A stretch of 53,483 bases of DNA from positions 1 to 53,483 of the forward strand of contig NZ_JACXAI010000040.1 of the NCBI RefSeq assembly GCF_014773385.1, given 5' to 3'. The DNA comes from Metabacillus arenae. Its GTDB lineage: Bacteria > Bacillota > Bacilli > Bacillales > Bacillaceae. Positions 36,535 to 44,476 of the stretch are shown here, one piece after another (position 1 is the stretch's first letter; each line of letters starts with the position of its first letter). The notes beneath the pieces are model-generated. The model did not search any database. It had not been told where the DNA came from and saw only the letters and a list, made by a program, of their open reading frames with translations. The translations under genes were made by a program, and so were the position numbers.

Positions 36535-36661
36535 CGGGCAGTAAGACCCCCACCTCAAGATTATGAGTAAGACAAAGAAGCTAGGTGGGGGATCAACTGC
36601 CCGTAAAGGTCCGATTCGTTCAACTAACTTTCAGTGGGGGATGGAAAAAACCCCCACTGAA
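36535..36661 (+). repeat. Highly structured intergenic element (two long hairpins)
   Basis: First hairpin: CGGGCAGT (36535-36542) pairs with ACTGCCCG (36596-36603), and inside it CCCCCACCT (36547-36555) pairs with AGGTGGGGG (36583-36591), with a symmetric 4x4 internal loop. Second hairpin: TTCAGTGGGGG (36630-36640) pairs with CCCCCACTGAA (36651-36661) around a 10-nt loop. All arms are perfect. No U-tract follows, so it is not a simple terminator. The G/C-rich arms stand out from the AT-rich background. It could be a mobile REP/MITE-like element or an RNA; it also separates modB from the Mop gene. Confidence 0.75.
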
Positions 36662-36800
36662 TGAAGTTTCACTTTATTGAAGTGTTATGTCATGAACTTA
36701 ATCTAGATGAAAAAGGTATGTTAACTTTGCTTAATGTACCTTTTTGTTGTTGATAAAGGAGTTTCTTTATACTTCAATAAAAACCAGATTATTAGATTTT

Positions 36801-36830
36801 ATATTTAGTTATATTTAGTCATATTTAGTT
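36801..36830 (+). repeat. Three direct 10-bp iterons upstream of the Mop gene
   Basis: ATATTTAGTT, ATATTTAGTC and ATATTTAGTT follow one another with an exact 10-bp period. They lie 145 bp before the Mop gene and could be binding sites for the divergent HTH regulator; this is inference. Confidence 0.55.
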
Positions 36831-36974
36831 ATAAATCGCTTTGGTTTTATCTTTCTTTTTTAGAATGAATTGGAGTTAAGCAACAGTTATTTTCTATTTT
36901 TCGATTTGGTCTAGATCTTAGAATAGCTGTCCATACTGACTAATATAAAGCGATATGGATGGAGTGTGAATTTT

Positions 36975-37181
36975 ATGAAACTTAGTGCAAGAAATCAGTT
37001 AAAAGGAACAGTGAAGGAAATCAAAGAAGGGGTTGTCACAGCCGAAATCATTATTGATATTGGCGGAGGGAATATGATTTCTTCCATTATCTCCAAAGAT
37101 TCTATCGAATCGTTAGGTATAAAAAACGGGGATGAAGCAACAGCTGTTATAAAAGCAACTTCTGTTATGGTAATGGCTTAA
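36975..37181 (+). CDS. mop: Molbindin (single Mop domain protein)
   Basis: A 68-residue protein starting MKLSARNQLKGTVKEIKEGV; the ATG at 36975 is preferred to an in-frame GTG at 36966 because GGAG lies 10 nt upstream. SARNQLKGTV and VTAEIIIDIGGGNMISSIIS are the conserved OB-fold Mop residues, with VIKATSVMV at the end. Such proteins form hexamers that store or buffer molybdate in the cytoplasm. Its position near modAB supports a molybdenum role. Confidence 0.92.
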   Translation: MKLSARNQLKGTVKEIKEGVVTAEIIIDIGGGNMISSIISKDSIESLGIKNGDEATAVIKATSVMVMA

Positions 37182-37333
37182 TGTAACAAGGAATGGAGCT
37201 CTCTAAAAAAGATGTTCATGCTTACTCTACATCTTACAATTTATTAAACATCAGATTCTATAAAGTTTTGTAATAAACACCTGTCCGAATGATGGAGCAA
37301 TATTTTTACATTTAAAAATAAATACCTTTTTTA

Positions 37334-37359
37334 ACCCCGTCCTAAAATCAGAACGGGGT
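37334..37359. other. Hairpin after the Mop gene
   Basis: ACCCCGT and ACGGGGT are perfect arms around CCTAAAATCAGA. A T-run lies on its left, not on its right. It may be a weak terminator. The 37360-37600 remainder shows nothing else. Confidence 0.4.
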
Positions 37360-37623
37360 CATGCGTATTTGAGGTAATGAAATTAACCAACTTTATGGCC
37401 ACTTTACTTTCCAAGACATGAAGCTGAAACCTTTTCTTTTCTTCCACATCGAATAATAACTTAATATATTTGATTAAAGCATTCTGTCACTAAACTTATA
37501 TCCCAAGTTTATCTAGATTTAACATTCGCTCAATTCTAAATTTACAAATTCCCTTTAAGGTTAAGTTGTATGAACAAAAGAGGAGAATTTATAAACTATG
37601 ATGAATTGGAGTGGTGAAAAAAG

Positions 37624-38682
37624 ATGAAAAATGATGAACAAAAACAAGTACATAAAGATATCTTTGAAAAAAGAATGGATCGCCGAGACTTTATCCAACA
37701 GACAACCAAGATTGCTGGAGTTACTTTCGGTTTATCACTAATCAACCCCCTTGGGAGTGTTCCTGTTAGGGCGGAGTCCGTTGTTGCAAAGTCCAGAGTT
37801 TCCGTTTCTTTGTCTAACAAAAAGCCAAGTTTCCAATTCGGACTCGTTGCAGATGCCCAATATGCTGATATCGATTCGAAAGGAACCCGTTTCTACCGTG
37901 CTTCACTTGACAAACTTACAGAAGCGGTAAAAACATTTAACGAACATGATTTAAAATTCACTGTACAACTTGGTGACCTCATCGATAGAAATGAATCCAG
38001 CTTTTCAAAAATTCTCCCTATCTACAACAAGGTAAATGGTCCGAAGTACCATGTACTTGGTAACCACGATTATGCCATGGACGCCAAATCTGTTGCCAAC
38101 TTACTAGGGATGCAAAACTTTTATTATGATTTTGGATACGATGGCTGGCGCTTTATCGTGATCGATACCAATGACCTTAGCACATATGCAAATCCTATAG
38201 ATTCTGAGAAATACAGGCAGTCTCAGAATATCTACGAAGTCTTAAAATGGAGCGGCGCAGAAAATGCTCAGACTTGGAACGGCGGCGTTGGGTCAGATCA
38301 AATGACCTGGCTGCGGGATGTGCTTAAGAAATCGGCACAAGCCGGCGAAAAGGTTGTTGTAATAGGACACGCTCCGATTTCCCCACTAAACGTGCACAAT
38401 GCTTGGAACGATGAAGCTCTTGTCAAAGAACTCGAATCCGCTGGTAATGTGGCCGCCTATTTTAATGGTCATAATCATGCTGGCAACTATGCGGAAAAGA
38501 ACGGTATCCACTATGTGAACTTCAAAGGGATGGTCGAGACTGCTGACACGAATGCTTTCTCAATCGTTCGAGTCTATCATGACAGACTAGAGATCAAAGG
38601 TTTTGACCGGGAGGAGAACCGTGTTCTAAAGATTAAACAAAAAAGAAAAACAGCAATTGCTAAAATGGTTTATCACGCCTGA
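37624..38682 (+). CDS. Tat-exported metallophosphoesterase, ADPRibase-Mn-like
   Basis: A 352-residue calcineurin-like phosphoesterase. The N-terminus carries a twin-arginine signal, MDRRDFIQQTTKIAGVTFGL, followed by a hydrophobic stretch, so a folded enzyme is probably exported. Metal ligands appear in FGLVADAQYADID, VQLGDLIDRN, LGNHDYAMD, VIGHAPISP and FNGHNHAGNY. The order and surrounding sequence match the Mn-dependent ADP-ribose/CDP-alcohol diphosphatase branch. A nucleotide-diphosphate substrate outside the cell is an inference. It stands alone with a terminator at about 38779. Confidence 0.85.
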   Translation: MKNDEQKQVHKDIFEKRMDRRDFIQQTTKIAGVTFGLSLINPLGSVPVRAESVVAKSRVSVSLSNKKPSFQFGLVADAQYADIDSKGTRFYRASLDKLTEAVKTFNEHDLKFTVQLGDLIDRNESSFSKILPIYNKVNGPKYHVLGNHDYAMDAKSVANLLGMQNFYYDFGYDGWRFIVIDTNDLSTYANPIDSEKYRQSQNIYEVLKWSGAENAQTWNGGVGSDQMTWLRDVLKKSAQAGEKVVVIGHAPISPLNVHNAWNDEALVKELESAGNVAAYFNGHNHAGNYAEKNGIHYVNFKGMVETADTNAFSIVRVYHDRLEIKGFDREENRVLKIKQKRKTAIAKMVYHA

Positions 38683-38778
38683 TTATTCGACCTCTACTTT
38701 CTAGCCTCATATCTCTTTTATGTATGTGTGTCTATTGTTAACTCTATTCAACTGAAATTTTCATATCTCATATAAAAT

Positions 38779-38805
38779 GCCCCTTGGCTTGCCTGGGGGT
38801 TTTTA
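38779..38805 (+). terminator. Terminator after the metallophosphoesterase gene
   Basis: GCCCC and GGGGG arms around TTGGCTTGCCT, followed by TTTTTA. The remaining 38806-39132 DNA is AT-rich and holds only the presumed cidA promoter. Confidence 0.6.
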
Positions 38806-39132
38806 TCATTTATATAGTTTAGTAGGATTCACTTTCTATTTTTTGGAAAATGACTAAATCCCGCTTAGCCCAAGTAAATTTATGATTTCGTACTCAATTA
38901 AATTTTTTTAATTTCTTTTTAACTTTCTCTATGCAGACAGGGAAGTGGCCCTCTTAGATAAAAAAATGTAATATAATCTAACAATAATTTACCAATAAAT
39001 AAAAATTTTAGGTAAAAAAATCTTACAAATTTGAGGAAACCATAAAAATAATATGACATACTGACACTAAGCCATATAATCCAATCCAATAGAACAATAG
39101 ATGATCAGCCGCATACTGGAGGTGTCAGCCAA

Positions 39133-39510
39133 GTGATTCGTTTTATTGTTCAGTTTTTCACAATTCTGGTTTTCTATCTTGCTGCTAATATACTCGTAAA
39201 ATGGTTAGATCTTCCCGTTCCAGGGAGTATCGTCGGTATGGCTTTATTGTTTTTGGCACTGCTGCTGGGGGTTTGTAAATTATCATGGGTAGAAATGGTT
39301 GCACAGTTGCATGTTAAGCATATTACGCTGCTCTTTATTCCTTTTGCTGTTGGGGTTTTGCACTATACGGGATATTTTCGAACCGAAGGATTTAAACTGG
39401 CTGTCATCTTGGTAACCAGCAGTTTGCTTGTACTGCTTGTTACAGCATTTACCGCTGAGTATTACGAAATCAAAAATAAAAGGGGGGAACAGAATGATCA
39501 TGACGGGTAA
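39133..39510 (+). CDS. cidA: CidA/LrgA-family holin-like protein
   Basis: A 125-residue protein with four membrane segments. The motif LDLPVPGSIVGMALLFLALL is diagnostic of LrgA/CidA, and LHVKHITLLFIPFAVGVLHY follows. Such proteins form membrane oligomers tied to murein hydrolase export, lysis and pyruvate handling. The ribosome site is GGAGG, with a spacer of about 9 nt to ATG. The gene overlaps the next gene by 17 bp, a strong sign of an operon. I cannot tell CidA from LrgA by sequence alone. Confidence 0.88.
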   Translation: MIRFIVQFFTILVFYLAANILVKWLDLPVPGSIVGMALLFLALLLGVCKLSWVEMVAQLHVKHITLLFIPFAVGVLHYTGYFRTEGFKLAVILVTSSLLVLLVTAFTAEYYEIKNKRGEQNDHDG

Positions 39511-40177
39511 TATTCTTTTGTGTACCATCATCACCGTAATAAGTTATCTGATTGGACTCAAGGTGTTTCGAAGATTTAACAAACCTTGGCTGAATCCGTT
39601 GTATACTGTTACGGTTTCGATCATGTGTCTACTTTCAATATTTCATGTTGACTTCACGTATTATACCTCTGGAACCGGAGTTTTTTCACTGCTTTTGGGA
39701 ACAGCAACTGTTTCTCTGGCTGTTCCGTTATATAAACAGATAAATTTAATCAAAAAGCATCTTTTACTCATTTTTGTTGCTGTAACGGCAGGCTCTTTAG
39801 CAGGTGCAGCTTCCATTGTGTTTTTGGCCAAAGTCATCCATTTGAAGCAAGAAATGATGTTTTCTCTTATCCCGAAATCGGTAACGGCCCCCATTGCTTT
39901 GTCTATTTCTCAATCTCTTGGCGGAATTCCCGCGCTTACGACCTTGTTTGTAGTCACTTCCGCTGTTTTTTCTCTTGTCACAGGACCCTTGCTTTTAAAG
40001 TTTGGCCGGATTAGAAGTAAAATTGCCAAGGGACTTGCGCTTGGCACCTCAGCCCAAGCGATTGGAGCCAACCGGGCATTTGAGTGGGGGGAATTGGAAG
40101 GAGCCATGGGCAGCATTGCCATGATAACTTCCGCCCTATTCATGTCGTTGCTCACTTCGCTGTTTATCAATTTTTAA
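39494..40177 (+). CDS. cidB: CidB/LrgB-family membrane protein
   Basis: A 227-residue protein with about seven hydrophobic segments. The start is ATG 39494 behind GGGGGGAA. Family landmarks include KSVTAPIALSISQSLGGIPA, TGPLLLKFGRIRSKIAKGLA and LGTSAQAIGANRAFEWGELE, the conserved C-terminal block of LrgB/CidB. It acts with the overlapping upstream protein in controlling lysis or metabolite export. Confidence 0.9.
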   Translation: MIMTGNILLCTIITVISYLIGLKVFRRFNKPWLNPLYTVTVSIMCLLSIFHVDFTYYTSGTGVFSLLLGTATVSLAVPLYKQINLIKKHLLLIFVAVTAGSLAGAASIVFLAKVIHLKQEMMFSLIPKSVTAPIALSISQSLGGIPALTTLFVVTSAVFSLVTGPLLLKFGRIRSKIAKGLALGTSAQAIGANRAFEWGELEGAMGSIAMITSALFMSLLTSLFINF

Positions 40178-40202
40178 CTTTTACTAAGGAGATGATCGTA
40201 AA

Positions 40203-40472
40203 ATGGAAAAGAAAGAACTTACCTTTCCTTGTCAAATTTCTTCCAGAATAGATCTTTCAAAAATTCTCCAATTCGTAGAAAAAATGAGTCAATTTAACAG
40301 CTACATTGTAATTGAAACAAGTGAAACTACGGTCAATGCTAAAAGTTTGCTTGGGATGTGCGTATTTGTCGCCAAAATAACAAGCGGCGGAACCGCCTTG
40401 TTACGCGCTTCTGGTCCAGATGCAGAAATAGCTCTTAATGATTTAAACAATTTACTCTTAGGTAGGTCTTAA
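40203..40472 (+). CDS. HPr-like protein lacking the phosphorylatable histidine
   Basis: An 89-residue HPr-fold protein. VNAKSLLGMCVFVAKITSGG aligns with the Ser46 region of HPr and Crh, and the C-terminal LRASGPDAEIALNDLNNLL matches the last helix. At the active-site loop, where HPr has IHARPA, this protein has ISSRID, so the catalytic His15 is absent. It therefore cannot carry PTS phosphate; a regulatory, Ser-based role like that of Crh is possible. It lies 25 bp after cidB with a AAGGAGATG ribosome site, so it belongs to the cid operon. Confidence 0.8.
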   Translation: MEKKELTFPCQISSRIDLSKILQFVEKMSQFNSYIVIETSETTVNAKSLLGMCVFVAKITSGGTALLRASGPDAEIALNDLNNLLLGRS

Positions 40473-40716
40473 TACTTGAAGCAGCTCAATAAGGAAAGCT
40501 TGGAAGAATTTATAGTTTTATGAACATCGAAATCGGTTAATTTCTCGCGACTTGAGCTGATTGGTCGTTAAAGTCTCGTTTGTTTAAGATGCCTTAAGGT
40601 TCCGTTAAGTGAATTCAGATATTCTCCGTCCACGGTTTTCAATTCGATTTTTTCTTTTAGTGTGTCAGTCACCCCTCGATTACTGATATTCCTAAAAAAG
40701 CATATTGACTTTGGTT

Positions 40717-40765
40717 AAAACAAGGATTGCGGGGCTCAATATACTGGACCCCCAATCCTTGTTTT
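40717..40765 (+). terminator. Strong terminator after the cid operon
   Basis: AAAACAAGGATTG (40717-40729) pairs with CAATCCTTGTTTT (40753-40765), extended by GGG/CCC pairs. The region 40473-40716 before it has no supportable gene. Confidence 0.8.
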
Positions 40766-40840
40766 GTCATTTGAGGAAAGAAGCGTTTGATGCGCTAGTT
40801 TGAATAAATAGTAGAAGAATGTGGAGCAGGAAGGGATTGT

Positions 40841-40924
40841 ATGACCATTCAAAACGAAATGGTGACCTATATCGAACGCAAAATTGCGGTCCATTTAGAT
40901 CACCCTCGCCATTCAGGTTTATAG
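40841..40924 (+). pseudogene. Truncated N-terminus of an unknown gene
   Basis: Starts at ATG 40841 behind a good GGAAGGG site and reads MTIQNEMVTYIERKIAVHLD, then HPRHSGL and TAG. The 27-residue frame ends 6 bp inside the 3' end of the minus-strand symporter gene. It is probably the start of a gene cut off by rearrangement; a genuine small protein is less likely. Confidence 0.4.
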
Positions 40925-42316
40925 TTTAGACTGTGATATATTTTGTTGTCCTTCATAGTTTTGTTTTTTATCTGCATCACAATGAAAGTAGCCTAATAGT
41001 TTAGCAGCTGCTAAAATTAAAAAGGAAATGATTAAAAAGGCGATCCCCACGAGGGTTGTTCCATAATTAATGATTAGAACCGGAACAATTGAGGTAATCA
41101 GCCCTCCCCCGAGAAACGGGCTGTAAAATGGAGCCCTAATGGCATAGGCAGAAGCAGCTTCGGTTTTCATATTAGGGTCCACTGTTCTAAGCAGCATAAG
41201 GCCGACAGCTGTTACACCTGTTGCTGTACCATAATTAACAATGGAATGCTCAAACCAATCCTTTTTAAACATTTTTGGCCCGATAAAGTGGAAATACCAT
41301 AAGATGGTTAGCAGGCTGAAGAGTGAGACAATAAGTAATGGAATCGCATATTCAACCACTACTGGAATTTTAATCGAAGCAACTGCCCCAACAATCAGAA
41401 ATTCTAATGCAAGACCTTGTATTCGGTTTAGTGTTTGTTTGTCAATTAAACGATAAAATCGCGTTTTTGAAAGGGATATATTTACGACTAAGCCGCCAAG
41501 CATGGCTAATGGAAATAATGGAACTCCTGCAACATATGGGATGATTAGCTGTTGCAGACCCCATCCAATGAGTACAGCAATAAAGATTAATGCTAAGTGG
41601 AATCCGAAGCTTTCAACGACATCTTCATTAATCGTATTATAGGAACTAGCCGTTTTTTCTTGAGGAATATCTTCTTGTTGTGATTGAAGTTGAGAGGTAC
41701 TTTTAATGACAGATGTATATCCTTTTTTTACTCCGATGTTAATGATGATCATGCCGCCAATAATCCCGAATAGCAATCCTACGGTTGCTGAAGTAAGGGA
41801 TAAAGATGTTCCTTCAGCCCAATTAAGTGATTCAAATACTCCTTGCATCCCGCCAGCTGTCCCGTGGCCACCAGCCCAGCCTATTTCGATAATGGAGCCA
41901 AACAGTTCATCCACCTCCCATATAGGGATCAGGATTAAACCAGTTACAAGTAAAGGTACTCCTATTTGCAAGGAGCTCCCCAAATAACTATACAGAACCT
42001 GTGGAACCGCATGCTTTGCTGCTTCTTTTGAAGTTTCTTTGTTCATTCCTATAAGCATAGGAGCGAATACGATCGTAATTAATATTCCGGCTAAACTTCC
42101 CCAAGTACTTACCATTGGTTCAGATAACATTTTAAAACCGTAAGGTCCAATGATGATCCCTAAAAATCCCGCAATCAAAGAAGCCGGAATGAAAAACTTT
42201 TTGAAGATTCCAACTTTTAATCTAAGTAAGACACCTGCAAATAAGAGAACACCAAGAATACTTATATAAAATAAGAATGAATTTAGTAAAGAAGAAGAAA
42301 TCACATCTTGCGGCAT
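40919..42316 (-). CDS. gltS: Sodium/glutamate symporter family protein (GltS type)
   Basis: A 465-residue membrane protein with an inverted two-fold repeat layout. GltS landmarks are GGHGTAGGMQGVFESLNWAE in the first half (the re-entrant loop) and VNYGTATGVTAVGLMLLRTV in the second. A hydrophilic loop near residues 205-235 (SQLQSQQEDIPQEKTASSYN) separates the halves. It lies 13 bp after the ornithine-cyclodeaminase-family gene and is divergent from RpiR. The substrate may be glutamate or a related amino or keto acid. Confidence 0.85.
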   Translation of the reverse strand: MPQDVISSSLLNSFLFYISILGVLLFAGVLLRLKVGIFKKFFIPASLIAGFLGIIIGPYGFKMLSEPMVSTWGSLAGILITIVFAPMLIGMNKETSKEAAKHAVPQVLYSYLGSSLQIGVPLLVTGLILIPIWEVDELFGSIIEIGWAGGHGTAGGMQGVFESLNWAEGTSLSLTSATVGLLFGIIGGMIIINIGVKKGYTSVIKSTSQLQSQQEDIPQEKTASSYNTINEDVVESFGFHLALIFIAVLIGWGLQQLIIPYVAGVPLFPLAMLGGLVVNISLSKTRFYRLIDKQTLNRIQGLALEFLIVGAVASIKIPVVVEYAIPLLIVSLFSLLTILWYFHFIGPKMFKKDWFEHSIVNYGTATGVTAVGLMLLRTVDPNMKTEAASAYAIRAPFYSPFLGGGLITSIVPVLIINYGTTLVGIAFLIISFLILAAAKLLGYFHCDADKKQNYEGQQNISQSKL

Positions 42317-42329
42317 TCAATCTACCTCC

Positions 42330-43364
42330 TTAAATAAATGTTGGGGAATTCCATAATGATAATGACTGACCGATATGATTATTCCTAGCATTCTCGTATA
42401 TAGCCTTCGCTACTGCAACATCCTCAATTCCCATCCCTACACTATTAAAATAGGCCTTTTCTTTGTCGTTTTCTCTGCCAGGCTTATCTCCTGACACAAT
42501 AGCCCCTAACTCAGAATAGATTGTAGTCTCGTCGAAAACCCCTGTATTATACATAATTGAAATGGTCTCGACGCCTCGATGCTTTAATTCTTCCCAATCA
42601 TCCACAACGATTTTGTCAGATTGATAAATGACATCAAATTCGCATTCATGACTTCCGACATGGATATAGAGAGAGCCTTCCTTTACCCAGTCTGACTTTA
42701 CAATAGGTGTTTTTGTAACCGTAGCTGTAACAAAAACATCGGAATCTCTTACTGTTTGTTCTGCAGAATCCATGACCAGGATTGGAGCAGAAACCTCTGA
42801 TTGCATTTCTTCGGCAAAAGTTCTTGCGCGCTCTTCACTAAGATCATAAATTCTGATTTCCTCAATTTCTTTAAGTACGGTTTTTAATGCAAGCAATTGT
42901 GTTCTATTTTGCACACCTGCCCCGATAAATCCCATAATCTTAGAGTTTGGTTTAGCAAGATATTTTGCTGCCACACCTGAGTTTGCTCCTGTTCGCATGG
43001 CACTGATTAAGGTTCCATCCATAATAGCAATAGGAACGAGTGTATCCGGATCATTTAAAATGATTAAACCAGCTGCACGTGGAAGGTTAAATTTAAAAGG
43101 ATTTTGCGGTGCGCTGGAAATCCACTTAATCCCTGAAATATTAAAGTCACCTCCTATATGGCCTGGCATTGAATTAATACGACCGGATATCGATTCAGAT
43201 TCCATATCTCCCCAACGAAGAGCTGTTTTTTTAGGTAAAATATAATCCTTTTTATGGTGGAGTTTAAAAACACTTTCCATTATGCTAATAATATTGGACA
43301 TATCAAAACCACCACAATTTTTAACGTCTTCCTGGGATAAAAACAAAATTTCAGAACCTTTCAT
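42330..43364 (-). CDS. Ornithine cyclodeaminase / mu-crystallin family oxidoreductase
   Basis: A 344-residue Rossmann-fold enzyme. The NAD(P)-binding glycines are in IMGFIGAGVQNRTQLLALKT, preceded by GTLISAMRTGANSGVAAKYL, a family hallmark (the arginine and Thr-Gly contact substrate carboxylate). Family members are ornithine cyclodeaminases, alanine dehydrogenases, ketimine reductases and tyramine-oxidase-associated proteins, so the substrate cannot be fixed. It is co-transcribed with the GltS-type carrier, suggesting catabolism of an imported amino acid. Confidence 0.85.
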   Translation of the reverse strand: MKGSEILFLSQEDVKNCGGFDMSNIISIMESVFKLHHKKDYILPKKTALRWGDMESESISGRINSMPGHIGGDFNISGIKWISSAPQNPFKFNLPRAAGLIILNDPDTLVPIAIMDGTLISAMRTGANSGVAAKYLAKPNSKIMGFIGAGVQNRTQLLALKTVLKEIEEIRIYDLSEERARTFAEEMQSEVSAPILVMDSAEQTVRDSDVFVTATVTKTPIVKSDWVKEGSLYIHVGSHECEFDVIYQSDKIVVDDWEELKHRGVETISIMYNTGVFDETTIYSELGAIVSGDKPGRENDKEKAYFNSVGMGIEDVAVAKAIYENARNNHIGQSLSLWNSPTFI

Positions 43365-43419
43365 TTGAATAACCTCCTATAATTGTCTGAATACTTTAAA
43401 TAGTCTATAATTATCATAC

Positions 43420-43435
43420 AGCAATTTATATTGCT
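43420..43435. promoter_or_regulatory. Possible RpiR operator in the divergent promoter
   Basis: AGCAATTTATATTGCT has perfect 6-bp arms (AGCAAT, ATTGCT). It lies midway between the divergent starts at 43364 and 43476. Confidence 0.45.
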
Positions 43436-43475
43436 ATGGCAACAATTATTTTTGTCAATAAAAGAGGGATTTAAA

Positions 43476-44327
43476 ATGTCGGTATTTATAAAAATTCAAG
43501 ATCACTTAGAAAAATTAAGTAATGCAAAAAAGAAAGTCGCTTATTATATTTTAGAAAATTGGGAGGAAGTAGCTCTTCTATCAGCGTCTGAGCTTTCGAG
43601 AGAGGTTGGGGTAAGTGAGTCCGTTATCGTGAGGTTTTCACAGGATATTGGGTTCAAAGGATATCCAGACCTTCAGTCAGATTTGAAAAAGGTGATTAAA
43701 AGTCGTTTTGCACACAAACAACAAGAAGTGCCTCTTACCGAAGAAGGGATGCAAAATACTGGGGAACTTGGTCATTTGTATCAACAAGCTGTAAACAATA
43801 TTCAACAAATATTTAAGCTTAACAGTGATGAAACCCTACAGCTTTCAGCGCGCTCTATTCATTTAGCAAGAAAAATTGTCATTATGGCACGGAGAAATTC
43901 ATTAGGCCCTGCTAAAATCCTTCAAGTACATTTAAATGAGGTATATGGAAATGTCATATTAATCGGCGGTGAAAATGACGAGGTATTTGATTATTTAAGG
44001 AACATGACTAAAGAAGACTTGTTGATCACAATAAGTGTTCCGTCCTACAGTAAAAGAATGGTGCACGCTGTTCAATTTGCAAAAGAACAAGGAATTAAAC
44101 AAATATGCATAAGCAACGCCAACAATCCTTTTAGGGAAATAGTTCATTTCAATCTGATTACAAGCATCATTTCTGATATTTTTACTAACTCTAATGTGGC
44201 AACAGTTTTATTAATTGAAATTTTGTTGGGGAAAATATTTGAAATGAATAAAGTTAAAGTACTTAAACTGTTGGAGGATATAGAGAAAGTGAACCAAAGG
44301 TTTGGAATTTCGGAAGCAGAGCAGTGA
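43476..44327 (+). CDS. MurR/RpiR-family regulator
   Basis: A 283-residue regulator starting MSVFIKIQDHLEKLSNAKKK; ATG 43476 follows AGAGGGA. The N-terminal HTH_6 domain is seen in YYILENWEEVALLSASELSR and EVGVSESVIVRFSQDIGFKG. The SIS domain follows from about residue 110 (RKIVIMARRNSLGPAKILQV; DLLITISVPSYSKRMVHAVQ). SIS domains normally bind phosphosugars, though many RpiR proteins control amino-acid loci. It is divergent from the cyclodeaminase-family/gltS pair and precedes the racemase-family gene. Confidence 0.88.
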   Translation: MSVFIKIQDHLEKLSNAKKKVAYYILENWEEVALLSASELSREVGVSESVIVRFSQDIGFKGYPDLQSDLKKVIKSRFAHKQQEVPLTEEGMQNTGELGHLYQQAVNNIQQIFKLNSDETLQLSARSIHLARKIVIMARRNSLGPAKILQVHLNEVYGNVILIGGENDEVFDYLRNMTKEDLLITISVPSYSKRMVHAVQFAKEQGIKQICISNANNPFREIVHFNLITSIISDIFTNSNVATVLLIEILLGKIFEMNKVKVLKLLEDIEKVNQRFGISEAEQ

Positions 44328-44476
44328 AGGGATTATAGGAGGAATCTGCCATAAAATGTTCTTAAAAACCTGTTTTGGTTACTTGTTCATGAGGTATCGT
44401 ATTGATCACTATTTTTATAGACAGTTCTGCTTGATTATTGCTAGAATAATCAAAATAATTTATAGGTGGAATGGAA

